This document shows, piece after piece, positions 49,501 through 61,573 of a stretch of DNA of 64,000 nucleotides (positions are counted from its first letter, which is position 1; each line of letters opens with the position of its first letter). The notes under the pieces are model-generated. The model was not told the DNA's origin and did not search any database. It saw only the letters and a list, made by a program, of their open reading frames with translations. The translations under genes and the position numbers were made by a program. Source of the stretch: Datnioides undecimradiatus (lineage: Eukaryota > Chordata > Actinopteri > Lobotiformes > Datnioididae); contig WARS01000016.1 in NCBI GenBank assembly GCA_008933995.1, positions 9,131,848 through 9,195,847 on the forward strand, written 5' to 3'.

Positions 49501-52500
49501 CTGGTGGGAGGCTAGAAGGCCAAGGACTAGCAGGCCTAACACTGGACGGATGTCTGCTTGCAGAGCAGGTGCTAGCAGGCCGGATACTAGAAGACAAGCT
49601 GCTAGCCAATTGCAGTGCCATTGATGGTCAGTGTGGGTGTCCACTGTGGCCTATTTGAAGTCAATAAGTATCTCCTTTGTTTTCTTTACATTTAAGGAGA
49701 GATTGTTGCACTGGATCGCTCTGGCTGATAATCGTCAGGGTGTATTGGCAATTTGTTTTTCTTGACCATGAAACAGACTAATCCATTCCATTAAAAAAAA
49801 GCTGGGTTTGTAGGTTGTTGTCTTTCTGGAGAGTTTGTCACAAAACAGCCTTTTTCAAGGTTCTCCACTCAGGGCACACTCTGTTTGCTTACTGGTTTTA
49901 CCAGTTTCATCTAGGACCTGTATGCAAGTGTTGACATAATAGAGATGTGATCTGAGGTGCCAAGGTCAGGTGGGATGTCCTCTTTAGCTCTTTAGCTGTA
50001 TTCTGCTTTCCCTGGTTGCAAAGTTTATACGTTTGCAAAACTTTAGAAGGGCTGTCTCCATGTTGGCGCTGTTGAAATCTCCATATCAGGATTGGCTGTT
50101 TGCTGCTTACTAATGGCGCTGTGCAGTTCATTCAGAGCAATTTTTGCATAAGCATTCAGGGAGATCAACACATTTACAACAGTAATAGCTGATTCACTTA
50201 GTGGATAACATGGTCGTCACTTTAGAAACATCAGCCCCATAAATGCTGTGCAACGCTTAGAGACATGTACTGCATCATGGCACTATTCTTTGTTGATACA
50301 AACACACAGAACAGACCTGATGAAATGCAGGTTCCCCAGAACTGAGCATACATTTATATCACACAAACATGAGGTCCTCACCTACTGTTGTTTATGGTGC
50401 CCAAGGGTTTTAATATTATTACATTCTACTCTTTTTACTGTCAGTGGTCTGGCACCTACTAAAAGTCTCTGTTTACACCAATTGTGATCCGTATGCAGAC
50501 ATGTAACCTAGATGAGGGAATCTGATTAAATCTGCCTGATAGCATTTGGAGATGGAGACGCCTGGCCTGCGATGTGTTTATATCTTTGGTAGTTGTAAAT
50601 GCAGTGCATAGAACATGCTGGCATAAAGCATAATACTGATAGAGAGTTTAAAAAACATAAAATGTCAGTTGCTGTTAAAATTTGTAGAGTGACTGAGGAA
50701 GTGAGAAGGCTGAAAGGAAGATGCCTGCGGTTACTGATTATAACTTTATTCTGTGCCATGTCTCACAGCATGGTTTATTCACATTAAAGTAAATAGTACC
50801 TGAATACGATCCATAGTTACAGAGAACTGTCTCAGATAACAGGCAAAGCGTCATCACTTCTTATACTCACGAATGTTTATTAGTCATTGCATGTTCTCCT
50901 CAAGGAATCCATCTAAACCAACATAACCACTTTGATTATCTATCCTTGCACCCTCTGTGTTTACAAAACCTCTTATCTCTTTCAGTGTATTCCCTAAATG
51001 TCAAGGTGCTCTGACCTAGCGATTTCTCATATACATACATATACACAACAGCCCACACCCATGATTGGAGTACCTTTCATTGTACACACAGCTTGTGCAA
51101 ATGTGTGCAATGTAATTTGTAATATAATACATGAAACTTTGACGTTATTGTTTGCTCTTTCAGTCCGTTGACGTTCTGCTATTCACATTCTTATCTTTGG
51201 ACTCCTGAAACTGCACTGACCTGCTGATAAAACTTTGTTCACTACCCTCTCCCTCTCCCGGATGTCCCAGGCGCAGTTGTGTGCATGCGGATTGTCCATC
51301 TGCCTGTCTGCACAAACCTTGTGACAATGATATCTCAGGAGTTCCTTAAGGGAATTTCCTCATATTTGGCACATAAATTCAGTTTGACGCAAGGATGAAT
51401 TTATTAGATTTTGGAGTTCAAAGGCCAAAAGTCAAGGTCGCTGTGACCACAAGCTTTTTGGCCTCCTAAACACTTTACCTCTGTAACATCATCTCCAGGT
51501 AAGTTCTTCAAATATAGTACAGACATTCAGGCATGAATTGATTCGATTTTGGCAGCTAAAGGTCACAGTGACTTCACAGAACACATTTTTGGCCTAACTG
51601 TGACAACATTTTACACAAATGACTAGGCTAAAATTAGGGAAATTATGAAATTTCCTGATAAATATATTATTTGAGTCTGCACATGGATGTTAACTGCAAC
51701 CTTACATCCACAAGGTGCTCATTCTGGTTTTCTAAGCAAAAATCTGATAAAACCGGTGTAAGAGTGCCCCTTCTGTAGCAGTTATATTTTGTTTTCCAAT
51801 ATATTGAGGCGTCACTAATCATGATTTGAGACATCTTGGCTATGTTTATATTTTTACTGTAGTCAATTTATTTATTCTTTATCAATCTGACTGCTGTTTC
51901 TTTTTCCTTGTCTCTCTCTTTTCCCTCCTCCAGGAGAAAAACCCTACATCTGCCCTTATGAAGGCTGCAGCAAACGTTACTCCAACTCTAGTGACCGCTT
52001 CAAACACACTCGCACTCACTATGTTGACAAGCCTTACTACTGCAAGATGGCAGGCTGCCTCAAGCGCTACACAGATCCCAGCTCACTACGCAAACACATC
52101 AAGGCACATGGGCACTTTGTTGCCCAGGAGCAGAGTCCTCCAGGAAGGCTAGGCACAGGTGTGGGCCTCCCCAGGCACCAGAGCAGTACTGAACTGCCAT
52201 CGGTAAGTGGGGCCCACATCATCATCCCTGGGGCTGCTGCAGCTCTTCTTGGAGGTCTGGGGACCTCCTTGCCTATCTCTGCTTTCTGCCACGCCAGAGC
52301 TCTGGGCCACCAGGTTGCACCAATCTTCTCTGTGGGTGGAGGAAGAGGCAGCAGCATGGGACCACTCGGACTTTCAGACACACCATTGTTACATTTTGGA
52401 CTGTCATCTGCGTCAGTATTAGGGCTGGGAGCTCTGAGAGGTCTGGGACAGTTGGCGGGGAAAGACATAGAAGGCGAAGAGGAAGAAGGAGAAGGAGAGG

Positions 52501-52613
52501 GGGGGGAGGTGCTGAACCTGTCTGCAGGGGTGGGGCCCAGGCAAAGTGATCCTTTGTCCTGGGTGGTTGTTCCCCCGAGGGCACTCCTCCTCAAACCAGC
52601 TGTTGTCAGCTAG
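43504..52613 (+). CDS. glis2: GLIS2 Krueppel-like zinc finger transcription factor
   Basis: Nuclear DNA-binding regulator of the GLI/ZIC/GLIS class. In mammals GLIS2 loss causes nephronophthisis, and it represses or activates targets in kidney and neurons. Exons: 43504-43689 (ATG at 43527), 44309-44502, 46625-46810, 47690-47823, 48768-48886, 51934-52613; all phases agree, giving 491 aa. Family marks: start [23 protein letters not shown] in exon 3; five C2H2 fingers: F1 C177/C182/H195/H200 (CX4C), F2 C211/C216/H232/H236, F3 C244/C247/H260/H264, F4 C272/C277/H290/H294, F5 C302/C307/H320/H324; [10 protein letters not shown] after the fingers; C-terminus [18 protein letters not shown], as in vertebrate GLIS2. 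An acidic Glu-rich run precedes that end. The first finger is split between exons 46625 and 47690. The symbol is secure to family member; whether it is the fish a or b copy cannot be told. Confidence 0.95.
48960..49620. mobile_element. Probable transposon-derived block in glis2 intron
   Basis: Contains the recurring word gaaacaggagtggtg at about 49288 and 49326, and phrases (aaatgagacacaggtgaaac, aatggactaatcacagacag) that resemble ends of fish DNA or LTR elements. The frames here are repetitive and lack a recognisable protein. Boundaries and class are uncertain. Confidence 0.35.
49620..50170 (-). pseudogene. Decayed L2/CR1-type LINE endonuclease fragment
   Basis: On the minus strand the frames give [19 protein letters not shown], then after a frameshift [15 protein letters not shown] and ATRE, then GTSDHISIM, then VKPVSKQ. 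GDFN followed by S-D-H is the signature of the AP-like endonuclease domain of non-LTR retrotransposons. Several stops and at least one frameshift make it a relic. It lies antisense in glis2 intron 6 (48887-51933). Confidence 0.65.
51310..51660. repeat. Common teleost dispersed repeat in glis2 intron 6
   Basis: Phrases atatctcaggagttccttaa, ttcctcatatttggcacata, caaggatgaatttattagat and tcaaggtcgctgtgacc belong, from memory, to an abundant fish repeat. Non-coding. Confidence 0.5.
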
Positions 52614-55170
52614 GGTGTGCACTCAGAAATGCAAAGAACCAGAGGGTGTGTGTTTGTGTTTTTGTGCGTCCATGTTTGCATGCTCTGTGTCTATGTGTGT
52701 GCACTCACAGACACACATCATGGTAATGCTGAGCTGATGAATGTCTGTGTGTTGGTGTGTGTGGGTATGTGGGATCAAAGGTTGCTATCACCTGCAGAGC
52801 CATAAAAAGCCCTTCAGTCATTCACAGGAACAACTGAGGCAGACAGAAAGACTTGAAGCGTCGAGTCTTTGTGCTGAGTGTACAAAAACCTAAATGACCT
52901 TTAGGTTTTGGGTTGTAAGAGGTCACACCATGCATGTTTCAGCTATCTTCAAACTTTAAAGGGTCAATTCTCCCAAATTACAAATAAAAATACCTACATT
53001 TTTTTATGTGCTGAAGTGTTGAGGCATACTTCCAAGATTTCTACTGAAAACATAGTTTAAATGAATGGACATTTACATACATTTGATTCAAATTCAACTT
53101 TTTTCACAACCAAACAAAGTCCTCGTTATTTTCAGATATGAACTACTTCACAATAGCAATGCCACTTTGTTGGCCCACCACTTTGGCACAAACTTAAATA
53201 TCTCAGCAACCCATAGATTCATATGAAATTTTATTCAGGCGTGCATGGTCCCTAGATCATGAACCTCGTTGACTTTGCTGATCCTTTGACTTTTCATCCA
53301 GTGGCACCACGAGGTTCACATTTGTGGTTTAAAGAGACATTTCTCAGCAACAGTTGTTGAGAGATCGCCATGGCACCCAGAGGATGACTTCCACTTACTT
53401 TGATGATCAGCATTACAATTTCTCTGACTTTGACTCATGAGTGCCTGCAAAAAATTAACATTTACCTCAGCTATTCTTTTGATTTGATATTAACACCAAA
53501 AAAATTATGAAAATAGATACCTACTTAATATCTGCTGCTGTCGCTGTCGTCTCTCAGTCCTGTTGCAATGTTACTAGTCTTACAAAACAAAATGTGCACA
53601 GCTAGGTGGTGGCAGATGTTTTAGAGGTGGATATTTCAAAATCTCTGGACACAAAACCACATTCATCTGCATGGCTTGAATGTCTGATTTGGCTGAATTG
53701 ACCCTTTAATATTCCTTGATTCAGCCTTCAACTCCTGTACATTTTACAGCGAAGCATTTCTATTAGTACTGTACTAAACCAGGTCATGAAGAGATCAGGT
53801 ACACTAACCACTTGGTAGTTTTTATCTATGACAATCCCCACAGGCTGCTTTGACAGACCCATTTATTACTCATGAATATTTATGGGGAAAGCATGATTAT
53901 GGGGAGCAAAGAGAAATAAAGTCCACACACAAGAATTTAGTCTAAATGAAAACATTGTAAAGGCTCAAGATCATCGTTTACATCCGTCTTGATATTTCCC
54001 TCAAGCAGGGTCGGGCTAAGATTATATAAATAGAAAATCAATTTGAAAAATTCTACACTGACTCCCATAATAGGATGGCTGGCGGGAATTTGATATTTGT
54101 TGAAATTTTAATGCAACTGTTTACAAAATATTTATGTGTTTGCAAGAATTATTTACTTTTTAAACTGGTTTTATAGTCATCTGGTCACAAAATAGGTTTA
54201 CGGAGGTTTGGAATCAAACTCTTCCACGTCTGACTGACTGCCCTTGTTTAGTCGTCCTGTGCGACATGTGCCCCTCGCATGAACCCTTACCTGCTTTCTT
54301 CTCAAGCCCACAGCACACACACAAATTGGCTTCCTCCTTGGCACACTCCTTAATTCATGATGCGGTTATGTCAATAATTTACAAGTCTTAAAGCAAGCTC
54401 AGTGTGACTGTCAGCTGCTCTGTTGTTTGTTTTAAAACAGAGACACCTTGACTTGGTTGTTTGTGACAAAAAAGGTTTATTCCGCGCAGTTATCCATCTG
54501 ACCATGTGATTATACAAGTCACAAGAAGAAAGAAAACAACAGTGTTGACGCAACTGAATGTAGGTTTGAGGTTAACTCCCCTGCTTGCAGTTTATCATGC
54601 TCACATCATGCAGCTTCTTTTCTCTATGAATTATCCCAGGACAATGATCTGAAGACAGGATCAGCCCTGCTTATAAAAACTACAAATCTTAACTGATGTA
54701 TGAAGACAACATTCAAGCTGGTACAAGGCAGACAAAGGTGTGTATTCAGCAATAATGAGTGACACATTTGCTTCAGATTAACATGAACAGGTACACAAGA
54801 AGGAGCCAAACGATGGTTTGAAAAACTGTCTCTAGAGTATTTTTAAAGGGTAAATGTTTGACAATGGCCACATGTGGCCAGTATCTGTGTTGATGTATGT
54901 TGTATTCTAATTTGCACATTGACTTATCCTAATCAGTATTTCAAAGGGGTCCAAGTGCCTTGTGTTTCAACCGAAATATATCACACAATGTATGACAAAT
55001 ATTTACACAAATGTAAAGCATATAAATGTACTTTTCATTGCATTTTAGAAAACTGAACTTTAATAACTTGACAACAGATGTGATTTGTACATCAGGGCCA
55101 TTGCAACACTTTTCCAGGGAGTTACCAGTGTTGATGACAATGACAATGACTTTATGTCAATAAAAACAAA
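52614..55170 (+). other. Presumed glis2 3' UTR and downstream
   Basis: Follows the glis2 stop (TAG 52611-52613). GT-rich sequence lies at 52640-52770. Two AATAAA candidates on the plus strand, 53915-53920 and 55159-55164, could end the transcript. A fish dispersed repeat (gcaacccatagattcatatg, cttttcatccagtggcacca) spans about 53170-53480. No other gene was seen. Confidence 0.4.
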
Positions 55171-55339
55171 CTGAAAACAACTGCACCTCTTCTCCTGCGT
55201 TTTCATGTCAGTATATCCAGTGCTCTGTGTGTGCATGTGTGTGTGTCTGTTTTTTGTGTGTTTGCAAATCTCATTTCAGCTGGATATTTTTACATTTTTA
55301 CTGGATGTTTTTACAGTTTCAGGTTAAGTAGTTTTATAG

Positions 55340-56468
55340 TTCAATACTGAGACCATTTCTTCGGAGGCAATTGTATTGGGATGATAGACACAGAACTACT
55401 GGCAGAGTTCGTGACAGACCCAGGAGTGGAGCCCCACGAGTGACAGACCGCAACGATGACCAGTACCTAAGGACCTATGCACTCAGACATCGTTATGCAA
55501 CTGCCACACAGCTGCAGGCCCGTTTACGAGATGTGAGGGGTACTAGGGTTTCCAGACAAACCATTCGCAACCGACTCCACCGCTTTGGCTTGAATGCCAG
55601 ACGACCGTTGCAGGTGACTCCACTGACACCAAGACACCGCCGTGAACGTTTGCAGTGGGCACAAGACCATGTGACCTGGACAATGCAGCAGTGGTCTACC
55701 GTCCTGTTCACTGATGAGTGTCGGGTCACCTTGCACAGAAATGATGGTCGTCAGCATTGCTGGAGAAGGCGAGGTGAGCGATACGCCGAGGTCAACATGG
55801 TCCCCAGGGTTCGCTTTGGTGGAGGAGGTGCAACAGCCTGGGCAGGCATCACCAGTCAGCGCAAAACAGATTTGGTTATTGTAGATGGCTCAGTCACTGC
55901 ACGTTCTTACCTCAGAGACATCATGGAACCCATCATCATCCCCCAATTCCACCAGCACACCCCCAACTTTCTGTTCATGGATGATAATGCTCCACCACAT
56001 CGTGCCAGAATTGTCACAGCTCGACTTCAGGAAGTCGGAGTGCCTCATATGGTATGGCCAGCAATGTCCCCTGACCTGAACCCCATAGAGCACGTCTGGG
56101 ACCAGCTGAAGCAGAGACTGGATGATCGTAAGCCACCCCCTCGTGACCTGGCAGAACTGCGTGTAGCACTTGCCTCAGAACAACATCATGAGGCTAGTGA
56201 GGAGCATGAGACGTCGCTGTCAAGCTGTCATTGCGGCAAATGGTGGAAACACCCGCTACTGACATTGTCAGTTTTTGTTATTTGGGGCTATCCTTGTTAT
56301 TGTCTAAATTTTTGGGGTAATAAATATTAAACTAATGAAAATGGTGTTTCTTCTCATTCATTATTAGTAATATCAAAGGGAACTTTTACTTATTTCATTA
56401 AAATTCAGACCAAATAGGAAAAGCATTCATGTAAATAACAATATCCCTAACTTATTGTGAGTAGTGTA
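55340..56468 (+). mobile_element. 5'-truncated Tc1-family DNA transposon
   Basis: The block contains a Tc1-like transposase frame and ends, after its stop, in an AT-rich arm finishing ...cttattgtgagtagtgta at 56468, which I recognise as the terminal repeat end of a fish Tc1 family (reverse complement begins TACACTACTCACAATAAG). The matching left arm and the first part of the helix-turn-helix were not found, so the left end is missing. Confidence 0.75.
55371..56279 (+). pseudogene. Tc1 transposase, truncated and frameshifted
   Basis: DDE transposase of the Tc1/mariner superfamily. The frame holds the second DNA-binding half ([28 protein letters not shown]) and a catalytic core: first D in VLFTDECR, second in [12 protein letters not shown] in [14 protein letters not shown]; 34 residues separate the second D and the E (DD34E). 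Near 56170 the frame breaks: the usual C-terminus resumes in another frame as [19 protein letters not shown] and stops at TGA after NGGNTRY, so a short deletion has shifted the reading. The N-terminus and left repeat are also gone. Inactive. Confidence 0.85.
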
Positions 56469-56534
56469 CCTGTTGTTAAAGAGTTTTTCAGTATAACACA
56501 GGAGAGTTGCGTTCATCCGACCGCTGGTGGTTGT

Positions 56535-57565
56535 GGAGCTCTGGTGAACTGTAGGCAGCAGTGTTTCGCACTAGCGTAAGTAACCGCAAACCTACATTAG
56601 CTAACAACTCAACAGCAATTTCACAGGGATATATAAAAACCCATGATTAAAATTATTGTAAACCTAACAGCTACACCTTATTATTCTCTGTCATTTTAAT
56701 GTTACAAGACATTGATAAAGGTAGAACAAGGAGCAAAGAAGAAATATGTGAAATTAGAGGAAGTTCGCTTCTCTAATTTTGTTAGTGCTGGTAAGCTACC
56801 TGTTTTGTATAAAGCTGTGGAAGTGCAAGTAACAGTATTTTGTAAATGAAATGCTGGTTGTCTTGCTACAGTCCAGGAGAAGTTTCTCATACCAGAGGAC
56901 ACAATACTGAAAGTCACAGATGACGATGGTGTAGAAGTGGATGAGGATGTCTTTCTAGAACTTGCAACCAAAGAAATCTGTTTTGTCATCTACACTGATG
57001 ATGGTAGGGCATTAAGTCATATCTATGTTTGCAGGGAAAAAATATGGGATTTGCATCTTAACTCAGAGACAGCTGTCTGCTGAATGTCTACTTACGTGCT
57101 AGCTGATAATAAGAATCTTAATAAATATAGATTTTTTTCTTCATTAAGTATGGTTTGCATTTCAGAACTCCTATTGGCAGAATCCTCCAGGAACTCTGGT
57201 GACTGCTCAGACATGACAGAATATGTAACTCTTGGTAAGTAATGTAGTATGAGGTGATGTTCATGTTTTGACTTAAACCCAGGACTGCAGTCATGGTAGT
57301 TTTGTTGTATCTGATCTTATCCTTTAAGCATTACTCTGCTTTGTGATCTTCAGATCTGTCTGTTCTGCAACAAGGGGGTGAAATACCACCTTCTCCAAGT
57401 CTGACAGATACTGTGTCGGTCTCAAGCAGTCTTAGCAGTGACACAAGTGATTCAGGATGTAAAGGGAGTCAACCTTTGGACAGTAACAGAAATGCAATTA
57501 TAATTTGTAGTACATACATAAAATGTTTGCATGATTCCTGGAAAACAAATGCCTATTGCAAATAA
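56535..57565 (+). pseudogene. Fragment of a CIDE-N/ubiquitin-fold-like multi-exon gene
   Basis: Four phase-consistent exons: 56709-56790 (AKKKYVKLEEVRFSNFVSA), 56872-57003 (EKFLIPEDTILKVTDDDG, VEVDEDVFLEL, EICFVIYTDD), 57166-57234 (LLLAESSRNSGDCSDMTEYV) and 57354 onward, a Ser/Asp-rich linker running to a stop at 57565. A possible non-coding first exon ends at 56575 (gc|gtaagt). The V-D-E-D-V-F and CFVI pattern resembles the CIDE-N or ubiquitin-like start of a multi-copy teleost family whose members continue into SAM-domain-3-like bodies; that body is absent here, replaced by a LINE end. No in-frame ATG was found in the first exon. A truncated duplicate is likely; a small live gene is possible. 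Confidence 0.45.
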
Positions 57566-57979
57566 TAATGCCCATAGTTATTTTCAATTTTAGTTGTAAT
57601 TTTTTCCCTTTATAATTGATTTTTTTAGACTGTGGAGCAAATTGACCTCAAAGCCAGCAGGAATGACTGTGACTAGAGTATGAAGAAACTGGGAGTAGAC
57701 AGTACATTGCGTGGCAGTCATTTTTACATAAAATATATACATAATATAGCATAATAATATAGAATAATATAGAATTCTTAACTCTAAAAAAGGGTTGAAT
57801 TAAATATATTTTGAGTGTTCCTCCTAACACTGGTAATGAGTTCATATTTAAATTAACTCAGTTTTAGTGTTACATATACTCTTTATCAGATAAGAACTTT
57901 AACATCTGAGGAGTAAAATTTTAACTCAGAAAAAGGGGTTCAAGATCAACTAAAAAATTTTTACTCAGCTCTGGAGTCT

Positions 57980-58500
57980 ATGCGATGGTCACGCATGTAC
58001 ACTAAAATTGAGTTGTTTTTGACTCACAGGGACTTTATTCCAAAAGCCAAAATTTGCTGTGATAGCAGCTCTCGGAGCATTGGGGCCAGTGACACCGACA
58101 GACTGAATAAACTGATCAGGAAGGCTGGCTCCATCATTGGCTGTAGGCAGGAGACTTTTGAAGCGGTGGTGGAGAGGAGGACTCTGAACAAACTGTTATT
58201 GATCATGGATAACCCCGACCACCCTCTCCACCTTGTACTGGACAGACAACGAAGCACCTTCTCCAAAAGACTCAGGCAGCTTCGTTGTCTCAAGGACCGC
58301 TACAGGAAGTCCTTCCTGCCACAGGCTATCAGACTCTGTAACCCCTCATCTGCGTGTGTCAGATGACAAACTGTAATAACAGCTGGTACTTGAACACTTA
58401 TTTACTTATATATTTTTTGTATATTGTATATTGTCTATTGTCATGTTGGGTGCTTGTAAAGTGTAAATTGCTGCTGCAACATTGAAATTTCCCAAATTGG
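57980..58500 (+). mobile_element. 3' end of an L2-type LINE (ORF2 C-terminus)
   Basis: The open frame to TGA at 58366 reads RLNKLIRKAGSIIGC, VVERRTLNKLLLIMDNPDHP, FSKRLRQLRCLKDRYRKSFL and PQAIRLCN, the typical C-terminal tail of L2-clade LINE ORF2 in fish. A short 3' region ends cccaaattggga and passes into TCTA repeats, the 3' microsatellite expected for this clade. Everything upstream (reverse transcriptase) is missing, as in most 5'-truncated LINE copies. Confidence 0.75.
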
Positions 58501-58501
58501 G

Positions 58502-58590
<89 letters not shown>
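58502..58590. repeat. (TCTA)n microsatellite
   Basis: About 22 uninterrupted TCTA units directly after the LINE 3' end. Likely polymorphic. Confidence 0.98.
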
Positions 58591-58599
58591 ACTCTACAC

Positions 58600-59608
58600 C
58601 CATGGTGCAAAGCTCCACCCTTTGTGGTTCATCAAAAAGGAAACACAGATGAAGATGAAACAGTTTACACATACAGCAGCCAGTTTTCTGCAGTTTCTAA
58701 ATGGTTCTTAATATGTTCTGTGTTGTCAGGTATGGACACTATTTATAGTACCCTGCATGGATACAGAACATCTTGTAATTTTCTTTGTTTATTTTTAATG
58801 TTCCTTATAATTAGTTTATTTTATTTTAATCTGTGTTGTTGCATTGTTTTTATTTGTGTGTTTATTTCTTTTTTTTTTACATTTCAAAAACTTAATAAGG
58901 GTATTGAGACTTTTCATATACACTGCATATACTATGGACTATGTGTTTTTTCTTTTGTTTGACTGTGGTAATAGGAAATAGTTATTTAATAGGGAACTTA
59001 AATATTACATTATGATGTTGTATTCAATAAACAGATGCATCAGTGTCTCCTTCTCTTTATGTTTTGAGCCTGCTTAGTATGACAACATACATTGTTCTGA
59101 AGCCTTGCACGTTTATGACTGCTTCCTGTAGCTGTTGTGGAAACACGCATATAGCAATATATCCTCATTTGTACAGACAATGACAGTGGTTTACAATATT
59201 GTCATACCTTTGTGACAGCATGACATTTGTGTAGTTTTAATGACAGAGATCCCCCGGAGCTGCGCAACCGGAAACAGTTGCTTCTGTATGTGTGATGTAT
59301 TTGTTTGTGCGTAATGTTTTACATATGACTTATATGGCTGTGAGACTTCTTATTTTTAAGATTCCAATAATTTTTAATTTTTTAAAATAAAATATTAAAA
59401 TAAAATATTTATATATGGGGTGTCAACTGGAGGCTCAAGCCACACCCCTCATACCATGCCACTTGGTCAACAGGCCACACCCAAACCGTCCTTAGAGAAA
59501 CTAATTTTTCACAGGAGGAAACTGGTTAATGTGTCTACCTCAACCGGTTAGGTAGGTATGGGGAGAGTGAGAGAGAGAGAGAGTTGGTGGGGGTGGGTTG
59601 GGGCAGAA

Positions 59609-59643
<35 letters not shown>

Positions 59644-61500
59644 AGTTTTATTCATTTGAGGTATTTTCAAGTCAACCTAGAAATCCTAGAAACAGTTCTT
59701 TACCTTTGGTTTTTAGACAGTTTCATTCTTTCTGTCTAACTTCCTGCTTGACCGGATTCTTTTGGTTTCACTGTTGAGGGGGCAAAAATGGAGTGACAGT
59801 AGTAGTGGCAATCGTAGATGATAGAAGAGCTGCAGAGTTGATAAACATTCTTCATATATCCACACAGCCTATCTTTACTGGTGTAAATGAAACTGAATAA
59901 CACAACATTAACACAACCAACTACTTTTCTACACTTCACAGCCATGCAAATATGTTTTTCTCCAGGAGCCACACTGTTTAAAAAAAGAGCTGATTTGGCT
60001 GCCTTCCTGCCATAAAGCCTTGTAATTAAATCTGTCAATGTCTGAAGAGTGCATCCAAGTTCAATTGCGGGACTCAATCTCTTGTGGTGTAATTATTCTG
60101 GCCTTTATTAGAAATGTGGACAGGAGGCAGTGATGTAGTCATGATAGAGCAGTAGATTTAAAAACTTTGTACACTGTCAAATGCATAGAGGATTATCTGG
60201 TAAAAGGCTTTGGTTGCATTGGTCTCATTTGTAGCGAACATTTGTTTATCTGTAAAAATCCTGGACTTACACCTTAAATGTACAAGTTTGCTTTAATCCT
60301 GTTCCTGAGTTATTGCATGAGATACAAATCAAAGTGGTCTCCACATAATACCTTTAAACCTGCAGATTTTGTTTTCCATTCAATTAATGAAAGGTTACCA
60401 ATCAAACACTGGTATGCAGAATAAACACATGGCTCTTTAATTTATAACTGCATACAAACAAATAAAAGCGGGGGGGGCACTGCCTCATTGCAGAGAGTTG
60501 CAAGGAAAATACTGGTTAGCTGCAACCGTACTGTACACCGTTGTAAAAAACAGTGTGATAAAAAACCATAAAGTTTATAGCTTCTCTGGACTATGCTGAC
60601 AATGCTAACTTATGCAAAATCATAGACGCAGCTGTATGTATGAGCAAAACCTGTCACATTAAACATTGCTCACTGTTGGTTTATCATAGTACTTTCCTAA
60701 AGACATGACCCCTTAATGGCCTTAGAATCTTAAAGCTGCATTATGTGGCCCACCTCTGCAATCAGCCAGATAAAAACACAAGTCAAATCTATTGTATGAC
60801 TGGCTTTAGTAAATATAGACTGACAAACAAGACTGACAGACTCTGAGACAGATGGTTTGCTTGTTTTTAATAGGATTATAATAGGATTATAATTATTTAA
60901 CTTAATCAGAACAAAGCTCAATTTCTTCTGACAGCACAATCAGACAACTTGTCCACAAAACATTTTGACGAAAGACTCTTATCCTGTACTTGGAGGCAAA
61001 ACATTTGTAGAAGTGCTTCTATGCAATGCAGGCTTGTTGTGCCACCTGGGCACAGGTGGCACAGCACTATCTGCCTCAGAGAAAAGAAAATAATGTGGTA
61101 TATCCAGCTTCAACACAAACCGGTATGCGTCTCCTCCCTTCTGCTTAATCACTGTGGCGAAGCCCCTTCCGCCCCATGCCATAAATTTTCAGATTATAGG
61201 TTAGTTGTAATGGTGGAAGGATGAACTGGTTTTAATTTGGGGAGAAATCCAAACCAGGATTTCCTTTTTTTCTGAGCTTTTGTCACTGTCACTGTGTGTG
61301 TGTGACACAGTCTCCCTCCCTCCCTCTCTGTCTCACGGTCTTTCTCACTCTCTGTCATGCCGTCCTATTTCTCGTGAGAAGTCATAAATTCAGTTGTGGA
61401 CTGTGGTTTTTCTCAATAATGAGCTCATCTGAATAACCAAACTAATGGCCGGAGTTTATTGTAAATAATAGGCAAGTGCAGAAGATGAGGAAAGATTAAG
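58600..61500. other. Intergenic, no gene seen
   Basis: AT-rich sequence with GA runs at about 59569-59582 and 59603-59643, and a possible repeat at 59415-59530. No exon with conserved coding was recognised on either strand. Confidence 0.5.
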
Positions 61501-61529
61501 GGAATCAGGAAGGAAGGGTCGCGGCAGTC

Positions 61530-61573
61530 ATGGAGGATCAAGGGACTGGCTCAGGTGGGAACTGGCTGAAAAG
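61530..61573 (+). CDS. Candidate first coding exon of an unknown gene
   Basis: ATG at 61530 follows gcggcagtc and opens MEDQGTGSGGNWLKK, ending at a good donor aag|gtaagg (61573/61574). No downstream exon was identified and I do not recognise the peptide. It could be chance. The remaining span to the window end is AT-rich and otherwise silent up to about 63500. Confidence 0.2.

Noticed and set aside
52067..52594. 175-codon open frame antisense to the last glis2 exon
   Set aside because: Shadow of GC-rich coding sequence; Pro/Ser-rich without a domain, and the sense strand is a clear GLIS2 exon.
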